DNA of 64,000 nucleotides from Marinisporobacter sp. (GCA_025210525.1 JAOARP010000058.1:248001-312000), one strand, 5' to 3'; counted from the first letter of the stretch, positions 17,361-28,100 are shown. The notes: a model not told the origin generated them from the sequence alone. A program made the numbers and translations.

Positions 17361-18233
17361 ATGTTTAAGCTTGTAAAAAATAAAAAAGGTTTTACATTAA
17401 TCGAAATAGTTATAAGCATTGCTATCTTAGGAATTATCATTATTCCTATTTCTTCCCTATTTATAACTTCTGCAAAAATCAATAAAAAATCAAACGATCT
17501 ATTACATGCAAATCATGAGGCACAGCAAGTCATTGAAGTTCTACGAGCTGGTGATGTAAAGAGTATAGATTTAGACGAAGTTAATAATGATAATAAATCT
17601 CCGTTAGAGCTTGATGGTATTGTATATCCTATAAAACAAAAAAATGATCATAGTGAGTATGATGCAGTTTTTGAATTACAAGGAGATACTGCTATAATCT
17701 CTTCAAATACTATTAATATTGAAGATCAGCCTATTAAAATTCAGATATCTTCTGATGACAGTAGCAATAATATGACAGGTGATATTACTATTGAAAATAA
17801 AGATATTTTAATTCGCTATGATAAAAATAAAGGTTCTAGTGAAGAACCTATTAACGAACCTATTAAAATACTTGTTGAATCTCACGGTGATGGTAATGCT
17901 GATTTTAAAGTAACAAATAAGCTAGAAAAAATAAGTACTTCAACTATAAATTTAGAAGAAGAACAAAATTTAGGAGATCAAGTACATTTTCATATTGTAA
18001 GATTCATTGAAAATAATATACCTAGTAAAAGAAAGATCACAGTCAATGGATTAGAAGGAAAAGTATTTGTAGTTTCAAATATTCTCTATGATCATGATAA
18101 ATATGATCCTAAAAATCCAATAGTAATTGAAAACCAACTAGAACAAATTACTGTAAAGGTATCAAAAGAGGGTGAAAAATATGAAGAAGGAAATGAGCTT
18201 ATTGAAGTTACAACCCTTAAGAAAAAAGAATAG
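17361..18233 (+). CDS. Minor prepilin, PilV-like
   Basis: About 290 residues. The leader ends KNKKG before FTLIEIVISIAILGII, with Glu5 present. The ATG at 17361 is selected because a long G-run (GGGGGGTGA) lies just upstream; the in-frame ATG at 17340 has no such site. The globular part is long for a minor pilin and acidic, without cysteines. It lies between pilO and the PilX-like gene, whose start it overlaps by 53 bp, as expected of co-assembled minor pilins that prime the pilus tip. Confidence 0.8.
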   Translation: MFKLVKNKKGFTLIEIVISIAILGIIIIPISSLFITSAKINKKSNDLLHANHEAQQVIEVLRAGDVKSIDLDEVNNDNKSPLELDGIVYPIKQKNDHSEYDAVFELQGDTAIISSNTINIEDQPIKIQISSDDSSNNMTGDITIENKDILIRYDKNKGSSEEPINEPIKILVESHGDGNADFKVTNKLEKISTSTINLEEEQNLGDQVHFHIVRFIENNIPSKRKITVNGLEGKVFVVSNILYDHDKYDPKNPIVIENQLEQITVKVSKEGEKYEEGNELIEVTTLKKKE

Positions 18234-20406
18234 TATCTTTTTGAAGGCTACTAAAAATTTAAACAATCAAAAAGGATCAACTTTGGTGATGGTTCTGATA
18301 TTTGCTTCTATCTTATCCATATTAGGAGTAGCTCTTTTATCAGCAAGTATTACCAATATGAAGCTAAAATTAGCAGATCAAAAGATGAAAAAATCCTTTT
18401 ATACAGCTGAAGCAGGTATAGAAGAAGCCCATGCAAGGATTGAAAAGCAAGTAAAGGATGCGATAGATTATGCAGATAAAATCATAGAAAAAAATTTAAA
18501 AGATAAAAATGATTATTCTGATTATACCAACGACGATGGAAGTGTTGATCAAACAAAATTAAAGAATAAAATGAAAACGTGGTTTAAAAGTGCCTATATA
18601 TCATTTTTAAATAATGAAAGCATTGATCCTGATAATGAGATTTTTAAGAATTTTACCAAGACGGACGAAGGCTACGAAGATTACGAATATGCTGAATTGC
18701 GTGACAAACTTCAATCTAATACAAATAATTACCAATTAGGAAATGTGATTACAATCGCTAAAGTAGTTAAATTTGGTGAAAATCAAAACACTTATGATTT
18801 ATATATTGAGTCTAATTCTAATAATGATGTTAATAAAAAAGTATCTAAAAAGTTTTCTATTAAAATACCAGAATATAACGAAATAAGCGATGAAAATATT
18901 GATCAATCTTATTATAGACCCTATTATATTGGTCGTGATACGGAATATCTTTATAATTTAAAAGATATAGTAGGGGACGCAACCTTTAAAGATAATGCTG
19001 TTACTTCGTTAGGAAATATTATCGTTGAGGATAGCGCACAAGTTCGGATTGGTAAAGCGGGTGAAAGTAATGGTAATGTTTATGCAAAGGGAGAAGCTAT
19101 TAATACAGGAATAATAGTGAAAACTGGAACTTTGGAAGTAAATGGGAAAATTGCATCAAAAAATGATATCTATACAGCGGGCGCTAATAGTCATATAAAA
19201 ATTAATGGAGATGTATATTGTAGTACCTTCAAAATCAGTGAAAATGCTTCTAATTCAAGCTTACTTGTTGGTAATGGTGAAAATCAGAACTTCAGAGTTT
19301 TTACAAAGGATGATTTAGAGCTTAATGGAAAAACCTCTAGTATTGAAATCAATGGAAGCTATTATGGATTTTCTTCTGGAACCGAATCTGCTGATAAAAA
19401 AACAACTCATGATGAGAGTAGTGCCATTGTTATCAATACAGAAGATATTGGAGATGGTTCTCGTTTAAAAATTACGGGAACAGGTATTAATACTCCTGAC
19501 TTAAAACCAGGGATTATTATTGGAGGAACTGCTTATTTAGAATTAAGTCCTAAAAGATATCAAACTGGGGAAAGTGTTTCTATTCATGGAAATTATTTAG
19601 GATATACAAAAAATATATTGAATAAAAGAACGTTTGATATAGATGCAGCAAATGGTAAAAAATATGAATTCACTTTTGATAATAGTAATTTTGGTTCATA
19701 TGATTATAATGGAAAAGTCCATATTGATCTAGTAGACTCCTATATGAAAAATGGAGCAAAAGAAAAATTACAAGCAAAGGATAAAGGACTCATATTAAGC
19801 GAGCTAAATAAAGAATCACCCAAGCCCTTTGATATTCTAACGGGATGGGGTGATAATAAAAATGCTATCGAATTAAGTAACATTTTATATACAACAGGAG
19901 CCTATATAACAAAAGATGAAATAAAAACTGATAAGCTTGCATTTTTTGACAATTATACTTCTATGATTCAATATTTAAAAGATGAATATAGTAAAAATAC
20001 GAATGCACCAGATATTTCTAATGATAAAAGCATAGATAAACAAAATAATAATGAAATTTGTTATGTTGATAATTCTAGTACGTCAATTGCTCTAGTAGGT
20101 AGTGTGGATGAGGGGCAAACTACTCCTGCAGCAAGTAAAACATACAGGTTCCCTAATAGTGAAAAAGAGGTTAAAGGAATTATTATAACTGCTGGAGATG
20201 TATATATTTCAGGAGAAATTACTTTCAGAGGGATTATCGCAACAAAAGGAGATGTTATATTTACAGGTCCTAAGCAAAAAAATATTTATTTAGATTCATC
20301 GGTTGAAATTGAAAAGTTTGAAGAATCAGTAGGAATTTATAAAGATGTCAATACCTATCGTAAATATTCTGATTTAATTGAAACCTCTTCTTGGGATCAT
20401 AAATAA
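18181..20406 (+). CDS. PilX-like pilus protein with beta-helical passenger
   Basis: About 741 residues. After a basic tail the sequence KGSTLVMVLIFASILSILG gives a PilX-type N-terminal helix (G at the cleavage site, no Glu5), followed by SFYTAEAGIEEAHARIE, the PilX_N signature. From about 280 to 430 and again near 690-720, short repeats (GNVYAKGEA, LEVNGKIASKNDIYTAG, IKINGDVYCS, GIIITAGDVYISG) resemble a bactofilin/right-handed beta-helix. Such large passengers are known on PilX-like proteins of clostridia. The ATG at 18181 is chosen from AGAGGG about 10 bp upstream; the upstream gene overlaps. Confidence 0.78.
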   Translation: MKKEMSLLKLQPLRKKNSIFLKATKNLNNQKGSTLVMVLIFASILSILGVALLSASITNMKLKLADQKMKKSFYTAEAGIEEAHARIEKQVKDAIDYADKIIEKNLKDKNDYSDYTNDDGSVDQTKLKNKMKTWFKSAYISFLNNESIDPDNEIFKNFTKTDEGYEDYEYAELRDKLQSNTNNYQLGNVITIAKVVKFGENQNTYDLYIESNSNNDVNKKVSKKFSIKIPEYNEISDENIDQSYYRPYYIGRDTEYLYNLKDIVGDATFKDNAVTSLGNIIVEDSAQVRIGKAGESNGNVYAKGEAINTGIIVKTGTLEVNGKIASKNDIYTAGANSHIKINGDVYCSTFKISENASNSSLLVGNGENQNFRVFTKDDLELNGKTSSIEINGSYYGFSSGTESADKKTTHDESSAIVINTEDIGDGSRLKITGTGINTPDLKPGIIIGGTAYLELSPKRYQTGESVSIHGNYLGYTKNILNKRTFDIDAANGKKYEFTFDNSNFGSYDYNGKVHIDLVDSYMKNGAKEKLQAKDKGLILSELNKESPKPFDILTGWGDNKNAIELSNILYTTGAYITKDEIKTDKLAFFDNYTSMIQYLKDEYSKNTNAPDISNDKSIDKQNNNEICYVDNSSTSIALVGSVDEGQTTPAASKTYRFPNSEKEVKGIIITAGDVYISGEITFRGIIATKGDVIFTGPKQKNIYLDSSVEIEKFEESVGIYKDVNTYRKYSDLIETSSWDHK

Positions 20407-20462
20407 GATAGATTGGAAAGAAGTACAAAAATCACTTTGAAAGGAGTGGTGGGGATGCCTTT

Positions 20463-21089
20463 ATGAACACTATAAAAAAGAATAATGGATTTACATTAAT
20501 AGAATTAATACTCGTAGTAGGAATTATAGGAATTATTTTAAGTGCTATCTTTTCCTTTTTCCTTTCAAATTACAAAACTTTTTATCGATCAGATAAACAA
20601 ATAGAAGCTCAAAATATAGCACAAATGACAATGGATACGATCGTAAAAAATGTAATTGATACAGAGAGCGTTTATGAAGCAGTTGATATAGATAACGCTG
20701 ATATGATTAATAATGATTTAAAAGATACAAAGAAAATTATTTTGATAAAAGAATATGAAGCGAGTATTGAAAATGAAACTACTATTGAATTAGTTGAGGT
20801 TGCTTATGATGACAATAAATTAAAGCTACGATCGAAAACAGAAAATATTCAAGCTGATAAAGATAAAAAAACTGCTATTGATCAAATTAAAACAAATATG
20901 GAAAGTGTTGATTTCAGAGATATTGCTACCTATGTATCTGCTTTTAAAATAAAGCTTATAGGAGCTACTACTGACCAATCGAAAGACTACCCAGCTTGTA
21001 AAGGAATTCTTATTCAGTTGTCTATTACTATAGACGATATAACCGTAGAAGCTGAAAACCAAGTATACTTTAGAAACTGGAAACCTTGA
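20463..21089 (+). CDS. Minor prepilin, PilW-like
   Basis: A 208-residue prepilin with leader MNTIKKNNG and mature start FTLIELILVVGIIGIIL, Glu5 present. The helix is followed by YKTFYRSDKQIEAQNIAQ, reminiscent of PilW/ComGF-type minor pilins, and a beta-rich C-terminal part ending VYFRNW. AAGGAGTGG lies upstream, somewhat distant from the ATG. It is placed between the PilX-like gene and the giant secreted protein, so it probably belongs to the tip complex. Confidence 0.82.
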   Translation: MNTIKKNNGFTLIELILVVGIIGIILSAIFSFFLSNYKTFYRSDKQIEAQNIAQMTMDTIVKNVIDTESVYEAVDIDNADMINNDLKDTKKIILIKEYEASIENETTIELVEVAYDDNKLKLRSKTENIQADKDKKTAIDQIKTNMESVDFRDIATYVSAFKIKLIGATTDQSKDYPACKGILIQLSITIDDITVEAENQVYFRNWKP

Positions 21090-21127
21090 TAAAAGAACAG
21101 TTGTTTAATATGTAAGGGAGGAATATT

Positions 21128-24100
21128 ATGAAAAGAGTGTTAAGTTTTATAATGATTTTTATGCTACTCATCACATTAACACCTGATATATCAAATGCTA
21201 CGAGTGTTGATGCAAAAGATGAAGAGTACTTTGTACTGGAAGATTCAGCTAGTAAATTTGTATCTTCTGATGGCAATGGACGTTTATATGAAATGACACC
21301 TAATGGTACATCAAGATTTGTACAAAATACAGGAAAAACTTGGTTTGATATTGAAAACTATGATGGAATTTTGTATGGGGTAACCTATGAAGGAGCATTA
21401 TACGAAAATATTATTGATACAAATAATAGGCAAGTTATAAAAAATCTTTTTACAAATAGAAATAGTCGTGTGAATTCTCTTGTAGAAAGAAATGGTATAT
21501 TTTATTTTGTAGATAACACTTATAAAAAATTAATGACCTACAACTATTCAACAGGTCAAGTAGCTACCGTAATCAATAATTTAGGATATAGTTCTGCAGG
21601 AGATTTGATTTTTCATAATGGAGAACTTTATTTAGCAAGCTTGAATGGAAAGTTAGTTAAAATAGATCTAAAAAGTAAAAGAACTACAGAAATAACCAAA
21701 TTACCGAATAATACTTTTGGTTTGTCAAGTTTAAATGGAGAAATTTATGCTTTATATGGGAATGTAGCAGAAAAATTAGATTTAGAAAACTCAACGATTC
21801 ATAATAGAGTCATCAAAAATACTTATACAATTGCAGATAATGGATATATATATGGAACTGGAAAAGGCATGACTGTTATTTCAGGAAATGTTTTATCTAA
21901 TGATTCTGCAAATAGAATTGATTTAAAAGATATACAAGAAACAGCATTTAATGATAAAGATTTTTTAAAGCTATCTTCAGACTATGGTACATTAGTTATT
22001 CATAAAAATGGTAATTTTGATTATTTTTTAAAAAATGATTTAGAAGAAATTCAAAACTTAAATGATGGGCAAACAATTCAAGATATATTCAACTATACAA
22101 CTAACTTCACTGGAGGAAATGAAGATAAAGCAAATTTAATTATAACTATTGTTGGAAGTTCGGATGATAATAAAAATGAAGTTTTACATTTAGATACCTT
22201 TGATATTGATGGAAATGGACTTGACTCAGAAAAACCTACTAACGATAAAATTATTCATTGGAATGATAGTGCTGAACATAATAATGTAGCAACCAATCCA
22301 GGAGGTTTTTCATATAGTAGCAATTTAATTAATGGTCATCCTGGAATAGATATGTCTGAAAAAAGTGTGGGCTATGAAATTGCTACTCACGAAGAAATCA
22401 ATAATCAGTTCTTTAAAGAAAAATCATTCCTCTTTGTATTTAAAACTGGAAGTGATGTATCAGATACACAGGTAATTTATGAACAAGGTGGAAAGGATAG
22501 TGGTTATAATTTAATAATAGCTAATACTAATTTGTATGCTATGGCATACAATACAGACAAATGGTCAAATCCATATGCAAAAATTAATATGGGAACATTA
22601 AATCCAGATACAGTGTATATAGCTTATATGGTACATGACTCTACTAATGGAAAATTTAGTGCTTACTTGAATAAAGGCTTAGGAAATGTAGAAAAAATTG
22701 GAGAATTAAATAATGTAGATGCACAGCATGAACATACATCTGGTATAGGTGTAGGTTATGTAAAAGATAAGACAGTATCACCCGTAAATAATGCTCCTTT
22801 AAATTCAACGAGTTCATTTAAAGGAGCTTTCGGAGAAATTATTTCATGGAATTATGCTTTAAGCACTGATGAAATCAATGGATTAAATACAAACCTAAAT
22901 ATTAAGTGGAAGGGAGAAGACAGATTACCTCCAAATTCACCAACTATAAATACAGCAAATGCTGATAATCAAATAACCTTTACTTTAACAGATAATGGGG
23001 ATCAAGATGATGGTTCATATGTTTCTGGAATAGCTAAGCTACAATATAAGCTTGGAGATGGAAATTGGATTGATTATACAGAAGGAAGTACGATTACAGC
23101 ATTAAATCAACTAGGAGAAATAACAATTTATGCAAAAGCCATAGATTTAGTAGGAAATGAATCAGAAATGGCAGAGCAATATGTATCTAATCTGGAATTA
23201 CCAGAAATAACTATGAAAGTTAGAGATGCTACTGGAAATAAAGATACTTATAAAATAACTAAGGAAAATACAAATAAGCAAGCTAATAAAATATTAAACC
23301 CAAGTATTCTTCTTAAAGGTGAAGCTTTTGCAGATATTAGTGTGAAAGGAAAAGATGTAAATTTCTTTGAATATCAATTTTTAAATACATCTGATATTCC
23401 TCAGAATCTTCCTGTAGATGGTTGGAAGCCTATAGATTTAAATGGAGAAATAATGAACGAGGATGTTATTACAGAAAAACAAGGATATTTAAATCAAAGA
23501 AGCTATGATGTTAATGATGGTATAGGAGCCGGATCTGGAGTAAGTGTTTCACAGGCTAATGAAAGATATTGGTCCCATAGTGAGAAGGTTTTTAAGAACC
23601 CAGTGCAAGGAACAATGCATAAAGCTGCTTCTTATTCAACAACAACATCTTCTTATGGCGGTTGGGAAAATTATTTGAAAAGTGATGGTTCAACAGGACG
23701 CATCTGGACAACAAACTCTATTTTCATGGATAGAACGAAAAATTTATATTTTGGTACTGATTATAGAGAAGCATCAAAATTCTGGGGTTATATAAAAGTG
23801 AACCAAACAGGAGATTACAAGTTTGGAACATATTCAGATGACGGATCTAGAGGATATATTACTGCGAATGGAGAGACAAAAGATTTTGTCAATATGTTTG
23901 GGCTACAAGGAACTAAATTTGGAACGACTAATAGTGTTTATCACTTAGAAGCTGGCAAATATTATCCAATTCATTTAGAATATTTCAATTGGGGTGGAGG
24001 AGCTTCTTTTGAACTACATTATTCTAAAGATGGTTCTTCTTGGACTAGAATTCCTCAAGACTGGTTTTATCCATCTAAAAATATTTCTCCTGGAGAATAT

Positions 24101-25795
24101 GCCACAACTATATTTACTGGAAGTACAGGGGCAAAATTCCCATCGGATTCAGGTGATTATTATATTGCTTTTAGAACAGGAAAAGATGGAAAAGTTACAA
24201 GAGAAGGTTTATATGGTCCATTCACTGTCAATGGCAAAACACCAATCAATTTGTCAAAAGCTATTGTAGGTATAAATAAGGATGAAGTAGAACAAAAAAA
24301 TACTTTCAATTTAAAATATACAATTACACCATCGGATATAATTCCTAGAAGTACTTTTAAAGATACTAATGGAAATTATCCATCACAGATATCTATAGGA
24401 AACATAAAATTACAAGACGAATATCCTACAAGTATCAATATCAATAATACAGATATTCACAAAATTGAAAAGGATTTTCCTAGTATAGTATATCATTTAA
24501 CAACTAAAGACGGTAAGCAAGTCTATTCAGCACAATCTGTAAGTCTTACAATTTCTTTAAATCCACAAGATTCTGGAGATTATACATTAAGTGCAGCAGG
24601 AAATTCCATCGTTTCATTTACAGATTTAAATGGAGCGAAGGTTCAAGAAGAATTTGATCCAATTACAATAACTGTAATGGATAAAACAGCACCAACAGTA
24701 ACTATAGATGATCCCTTAATGGTAGATAATAAAGTCAATAAAGAAGAGGAAACAAATGTAACTATTACAGGAACAGTAGAAGCAAATGTGGAAGTAAAAA
24801 TCGTTATAAAAGATATAAATGGAATTGAAGTAGAAAGAAAAGTAACAGCTGATAGTAATGGAAATTATACGGCATCAGGAATTGATGTAATTAAATTAGC
24901 AGAAGGTGATTTGAAAATTACTGCAACTGCAACAGATGCAGCAGGAAATATAGCAGATCCAGTAGAAAAAATAATTGAAAAAGATACTACTCCTCCAGAT
25001 GTGACTATCGATACAGTCATGGATGATAATAGTATAGATAGTTCTGAAGAAGATAATGTAACAATCTCTGGAACAAGTGAACCAAATACTGCTATTACTA
25101 TAGTTATCACAGACAATGGTGATCATACATCAACTTCAGAAGTAACTGTTGATGCTGATGGTAATTATCGTGTGGAAGGATTAGATTTAAGTGAGTTTGG
25201 AGAAAATATAACTATTACCGCAACTGGAACGGATCAAGCAGGGAATAGTGCGACAGTAACAAGATCTATCACAAAAATAAGTAATCTAGATCTCCAATTT
25301 AAATCAGGTACTTATGATGCAGAGGATAATATTTGGGGAGACTCAGCATTCAAAAAAGGAAGAGCTGAGGTGAAATATCAATTTACTATCAATAAAACTG
25401 TTGATGATTTAAACTTTAAATTGAATTTCAATACACTTGATATTAAAAAGCCAATTAGTGGTGTAGCTAAAGATCAGGTTCAAGCTATCCTTACTTCTGC
25501 TAATATAGCAAAAGAAGGAGAAGATCCAATTAAGATAAGTATAGTACCGGAAACAGATGCTAATTCTTTTTGGATTAAAGCAACTACAGAAGAAAATGGA
25601 AACCCTAGTCCATTAATGAAAGGAACTTATACCGTTTCCTTCTTTATTGAACTAAACTATCCAAGTGCAGATGATACAGATAGAGCTTTCAATGTAGATA
25701 TTGAATCATTTGAGATTAAGAAAGGAAATGTTATCAACTTGGTTGAACCTAAAAGACTAAAAATAAATGTTGTAGAGTTACCAAAATTATTATAA
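21128..25795 (+). CDS. Giant secreted multidomain protein, probable pilus-associated adhesin
   Basis: 1,555 residues. A signal peptide (about 1-25) precedes a propeller-like region of short NG-x-LY repeats (about 35-260), a LamG/concanavalin-like domain (about 350-595), an Ig-like segment (about 600-690), a PA14-type domain (about 815-980, with GYIKVNQTGDYKFGTYSDDGSR), a linker, and two tandem bacterial Ig-like repeats (about 1188-1285 and 1288-1384, each with VTIxGT and ATDAAGN/GTDQAGN). A unique C-terminal domain of about 170 residues follows. There is no LPXTG, SLH or C-terminal membrane anchor, so it must be held by partners. As the last gene of the pilus operon, after minor pilins, it resembles a functional analogue of the tip adhesin PilY1. 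That role is inference. Confidence 0.8.
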   Translation: MKRVLSFIMIFMLLITLTPDISNATSVDAKDEEYFVLEDSASKFVSSDGNGRLYEMTPNGTSRFVQNTGKTWFDIENYDGILYGVTYEGALYENIIDTNNRQVIKNLFTNRNSRVNSLVERNGIFYFVDNTYKKLMTYNYSTGQVATVINNLGYSSAGDLIFHNGELYLASLNGKLVKIDLKSKRTTEITKLPNNTFGLSSLNGEIYALYGNVAEKLDLENSTIHNRVIKNTYTIADNGYIYGTGKGMTVISGNVLSNDSANRIDLKDIQETAFNDKDFLKLSSDYGTLVIHKNGNFDYFLKNDLEEIQNLNDGQTIQDIFNYTTNFTGGNEDKANLIITIVGSSDDNKNEVLHLDTFDIDGNGLDSEKPTNDKIIHWNDSAEHNNVATNPGGFSYSSNLINGHPGIDMSEKSVGYEIATHEEINNQFFKEKSFLFVFKTGSDVSDTQVIYEQGGKDSGYNLIIANTNLYAMAYNTDKWSNPYAKINMGTLNPDTVYIAYMVHDSTNGKFSAYLNKGLGNVEKIGELNNVDAQHEHTSGIGVGYVKDKTVSPVNNAPLNSTSSFKGAFGEIISWNYALSTDEINGLNTNLNIKWKGEDRLPPNSPTINTANADNQITFTLTDNGDQDDGSYVSGIAKLQYKLGDGNWIDYTEGSTITALNQLGEITIYAKAIDLVGNESEMAEQYVSNLELPEITMKVRDATGNKDTYKITKENTNKQANKILNPSILLKGEAFADISVKGKDVNFFEYQFLNTSDIPQNLPVDGWKPIDLNGEIMNEDVITEKQGYLNQRSYDVNDGIGAGSGVSVSQANERYWSHSEKVFKNPVQGTMHKAASYSTTTSSYGGWENYLKSDGSTGRIWTTNSIFMDRTKNLYFGTDYREASKFWGYIKVNQTGDYKFGTYSDDGSRGYITANGETKDFVNMFGLQGTKFGTTNSVYHLEAGKYYPIHLEYFNWGGGASFELHYSKDGSSWTRIPQDWFYPSKNISPGEYATTIFTGSTGAKFPSDSGDYYIAFRTGKDGKVTREGLYGPFTVNGKTPINLSKAIVGINKDEVEQKNTFNLKYTITPSDIIPRSTFKDTNGNYPSQISIGNIKLQDEYPTSININNTDIHKIEKDFPSIVYHLTTKDGKQVYSAQSVSLTISLNPQDSGDYTLSAAGNSIVSFTDLNGAKVQEEFDPITITVMDKTAPTVTIDDPLMVDNKVNKEEETNVTITGTVEANVEVKIVIKDINGIEVERKVTADSNGNYTASGIDVIKLAEGDLKITATATDAAGNIADPVEKIIEKDTTPPDVTIDTVMDDNSIDSSEEDNVTISGTSEPNTAITIVITDNGDHTSTSEVTVDADGNYRVEGLDLSEFGENITITATGTDQAGNSATVTRSITKISNLDLQFKSGTYDAEDNIWGDSAFKKGRAEVKYQFTINKTVDDLNFKLNFNTLDIKKPISGVAKDQVQAILTSANIAKEGEDPIKISIVPETDANSFWIKATTEENGNPSPLMKGTYTVSFFIELNYPSADDTDRAFNVDIESFEIKKGNVINLVEPKRLKINVVELPKLL

Positions 25796-25811
25796 AAACC
25801 AATCAACAAGA

Positions 25812-25848
25812 AAAAAATCTACCTTTTTATTAGGTAGATTTTTTATTT
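25812..25848 (+). terminator. Terminator of the first pilus operon
   Basis: An 11-bp stem (aaatctaccttt-type left arm, aggtagattttt right arm) with a short TTATT loop is followed by a T-run. It lies about 20 bp after the giant protein gene and separates the two pilus clusters. Confidence 0.85.
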
Positions 25849-25923
25849 AAAAATATTTGCATATCTCGTCATAAACTTGGAAAAAATATTATTGATAAAC
25901 AAAATATGGAAAGAGGAGGATAC

Positions 25924-27114
25924 ATGCCTGTTTATAAATATAAAGCTTTGAATCAAAAGGGAAATTGTATCATCAATACTTACCGTGCAAATAGTAAGAA
26001 TGAAGTAATTCATATGCTTCAAGGAATGGATTATTATCCTATTACTATCAAAAGATCTTCCTTTTTACAAATATTTTATAGAAAGATAACATCAAAAGAA
26101 TTATCTATATTTTGTAGACAGTTGTTTGCATTATTTCATAGTGGAATAGATATTGTTAGGTGTTTTCATGCATTAAGTTTACAAACGACTAATAAAAATA
26201 TGAAAATGATTTTAAAAAATATTGAAGAAGATCTAGAAAAAGGACAAACGTTAACTATTTCCTTAAATAATGCAAAGGTTTTTCCTAAATTATTCATTCA
26301 TATGATTGAAGCAGGAGAAATGAGTGGAAAACTTGATAAAATCTTAGAAAAAATGGCACTCCATTATGAAAAGGAAAGTAAGTTAAAAAAGAAAATAGAA
26401 GCAGCCATGATTTATCCTTGTATTTTGAGTATGACTTCTATCATTGTTGTAATTTTTTTATTAACTTATGTCATGCCTAATTTTGTAAGTATGTTTGAAA
26501 ATGCAGGAGTGGCACTACCTCTTCCGACTAGAATACTTCTAAAAATCAGTAGTTTATGTATCGATTATGGTTATGTAGGGTGCATACTATTTGTTTTTGG
26601 TGTATGTATTCTTTGTTATTTTGCTAAAAAAGAAGGTGTTCAAGTATTTCTAGATGAGTTAAAATTTAAAATTCCCATAGTGAAAAGAATCATAATGAAA
26701 ATAGTAAGTATACGGTTTTCACGCATATTATCGTTATTGTTAGCCAGTGGGATTTTATTGATTACAGCTTTAGAAAGTGCCAGTAAGGTCGTAGAGAATA
26801 AATTTGTAGAAAAACAAATAAAAAAATCAATAGAAGAAATTGCTAAGGGGAAGAGTTTGGCAAATTCATTAAAATATAGGGGCGTATTTTTACCCTTTAT
26901 GATTTCTATGATTGAAATAGGAGAGGAATCTGGCACGTTAGATCATCTATTAGAACAATCAGCTAATTTTTTAGACGATGAGATGGATAAAACTTTAGAA
27001 AAAATATTGCCTATGTTAGAGCCTTTATTGATTATGATTATGTCAGTGATAGTAGGATTTATTGTGTTTGCCATGATTATGCCTATATTTGATATGATGA
27101 ATACAATTTCATAA
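25924..27114 (+). CDS. pilC: Second PilC-like platform protein
   Basis: About 396 residues, with the same two-domain GspF architecture as the first PilC: FCRQLFALFHSGI, IEAGEMSGKLDKIL, PNFVSMFENAGVALPLPTRIL and IEIGEESGTLDHLLEQ. It opens the second pilus-type cluster, 75 bp after the terminator of the first. The ATG at 25924 is used because AGAGGAGG lies directly upstream, rather than the ATG at 25906. The paralogy with 11876-13087 is obvious across the whole length, so the cluster looks like an old module duplication. Confidence 0.92.
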   Translation: MPVYKYKALNQKGNCIINTYRANSKNEVIHMLQGMDYYPITIKRSSFLQIFYRKITSKELSIFCRQLFALFHSGIDIVRCFHALSLQTTNKNMKMILKNIEEDLEKGQTLTISLNNAKVFPKLFIHMIEAGEMSGKLDKILEKMALHYEKESKLKKKIEAAMIYPCILSMTSIIVVIFLLTYVMPNFVSMFENAGVALPLPTRILLKISSLCIDYGYVGCILFVFGVCILCYFAKKEGVQVFLDELKFKIPIVKRIIMKIVSIRFSRILSLLLASGILLITALESASKVVENKFVEKQIKKSIEEIAKGKSLANSLKYRGVFLPFMISMIEIGEESGTLDHLLEQSANFLDDEMDKTLEKILPMLEPLLIMIMSVIVGFIVFAMIMPIFDMMNTIS

Positions 27115-27165
27115 ATAGTTGTAGGGAATACTTATAATTAGCTCATGGTAGGGAGATGGTAAGAG

Positions 27166-28086
27166 ATGTTTCTCAAAAAAATTTTATCCGTAGATATAGG
27201 GAGTCATACGATTAAAATGGTTCTAGGAAAATATTTAAATCATCAGGTAATTATAGAGGAAGATGCTTTACTACCTACTCCTTATAATGCTATCCGTGAT
27301 GGACATATATTAGATTTAGAAAAAATAAAAAATACGATGAATCCTTTTTTAAAAACACACCATCTTTTAAAGAAAAGGGTTGTATTCTCATTAGAAAGTA
27401 GTTCTATGATTAAAAGGGAAATACTATTACCCTATGCAAAGGAAACAGATTTTAGAAAAATGCTGCTCTATAAAATTTATGAAGATTTTCCTATTAATTT
27501 AGATGAATATATTGTCCAGTATAGAAAAATAGAAGATATCTATGAAGATGGCATCAAAAAAGCTAGAGTTTTAACGGCAGCACTTCCTAAAGAAATTGTA
27601 GAAGTTTATCTAACATTGGCAAACCAGTTGAATTTAGTTCCTCGATGTTTAGAGAGCCATGGAAGTGCTTTGTTGAAGCTTTTACATAAAAATGTAAAAT
27701 TAAATGATCAACCTATAGATAATAAAAGCGTGCTGATTATAGATTTAGGGGATAAGAGTATTCATGTTAATATTTTTGATCATGGCATCTATCAGCTTAG
27801 TCGATTGATCAAGGTAAGAGAAAAAAGCATAAAAAGCTCTGATGAGTGGATCAATGATCTATCACGTATTTTAGAATTTCATAATAGTAGGAAAATTGGA
27901 AATAAGATTGATAAAATCTATGCTTATGGAGGATACGCTCATGAAGAGGAAATTTGTAAAATGATTAATGATTATTTTCATATGAGCATAAATAAAATAA
28001 AAAAAGTAACCAATATAAAAAATAATAGGAAAGATTTTGATTTAAGTCTGCATCTAAACGCAGTTGGAGGAATTATTAAAAGTTAA
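27166..28086 (+). CDS. pilM: Second PilM-like protein
   Basis: A 306-residue actin-fold PilM paralogue, shorter than the first copy by 46 residues. LSVDIGSHTIKMVLG, REILLPYAKETDFRKMLLYKIYEDFPI and LIIDLGDKSIHVNIF correspond to the ATP-binding and assembly motifs. The region after the QLSRLIK segment is condensed. GGGAGATGG precedes the ATG. It is followed by PilN- and PilO-like genes in the same order as in the first cluster. Confidence 0.88.
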   Translation: MFLKKILSVDIGSHTIKMVLGKYLNHQVIIEEDALLPTPYNAIRDGHILDLEKIKNTMNPFLKTHHLLKKRVVFSLESSSMIKREILLPYAKETDFRKMLLYKIYEDFPINLDEYIVQYRKIEDIYEDGIKKARVLTAALPKEIVEVYLTLANQLNLVPRCLESHGSALLKLLHKNVKLNDQPIDNKSVLIIDLGDKSIHVNIFDHGIYQLSRLIKVREKSIKSSDEWINDLSRILEFHNSRKIGNKIDKIYAYGGYAHEEEICKMINDYFHMSINKIKKVTNIKNNRKDFDLSLHLNAVGGIIKS

Positions 28087-28100
28087 GTAGGTGTATATAC

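Noticed and set aside
24865-25126. Two minus-strand frames opposite the Ig-like repeats
   Set aside because: Shadows of repetitive Ig-domain coding sequence.
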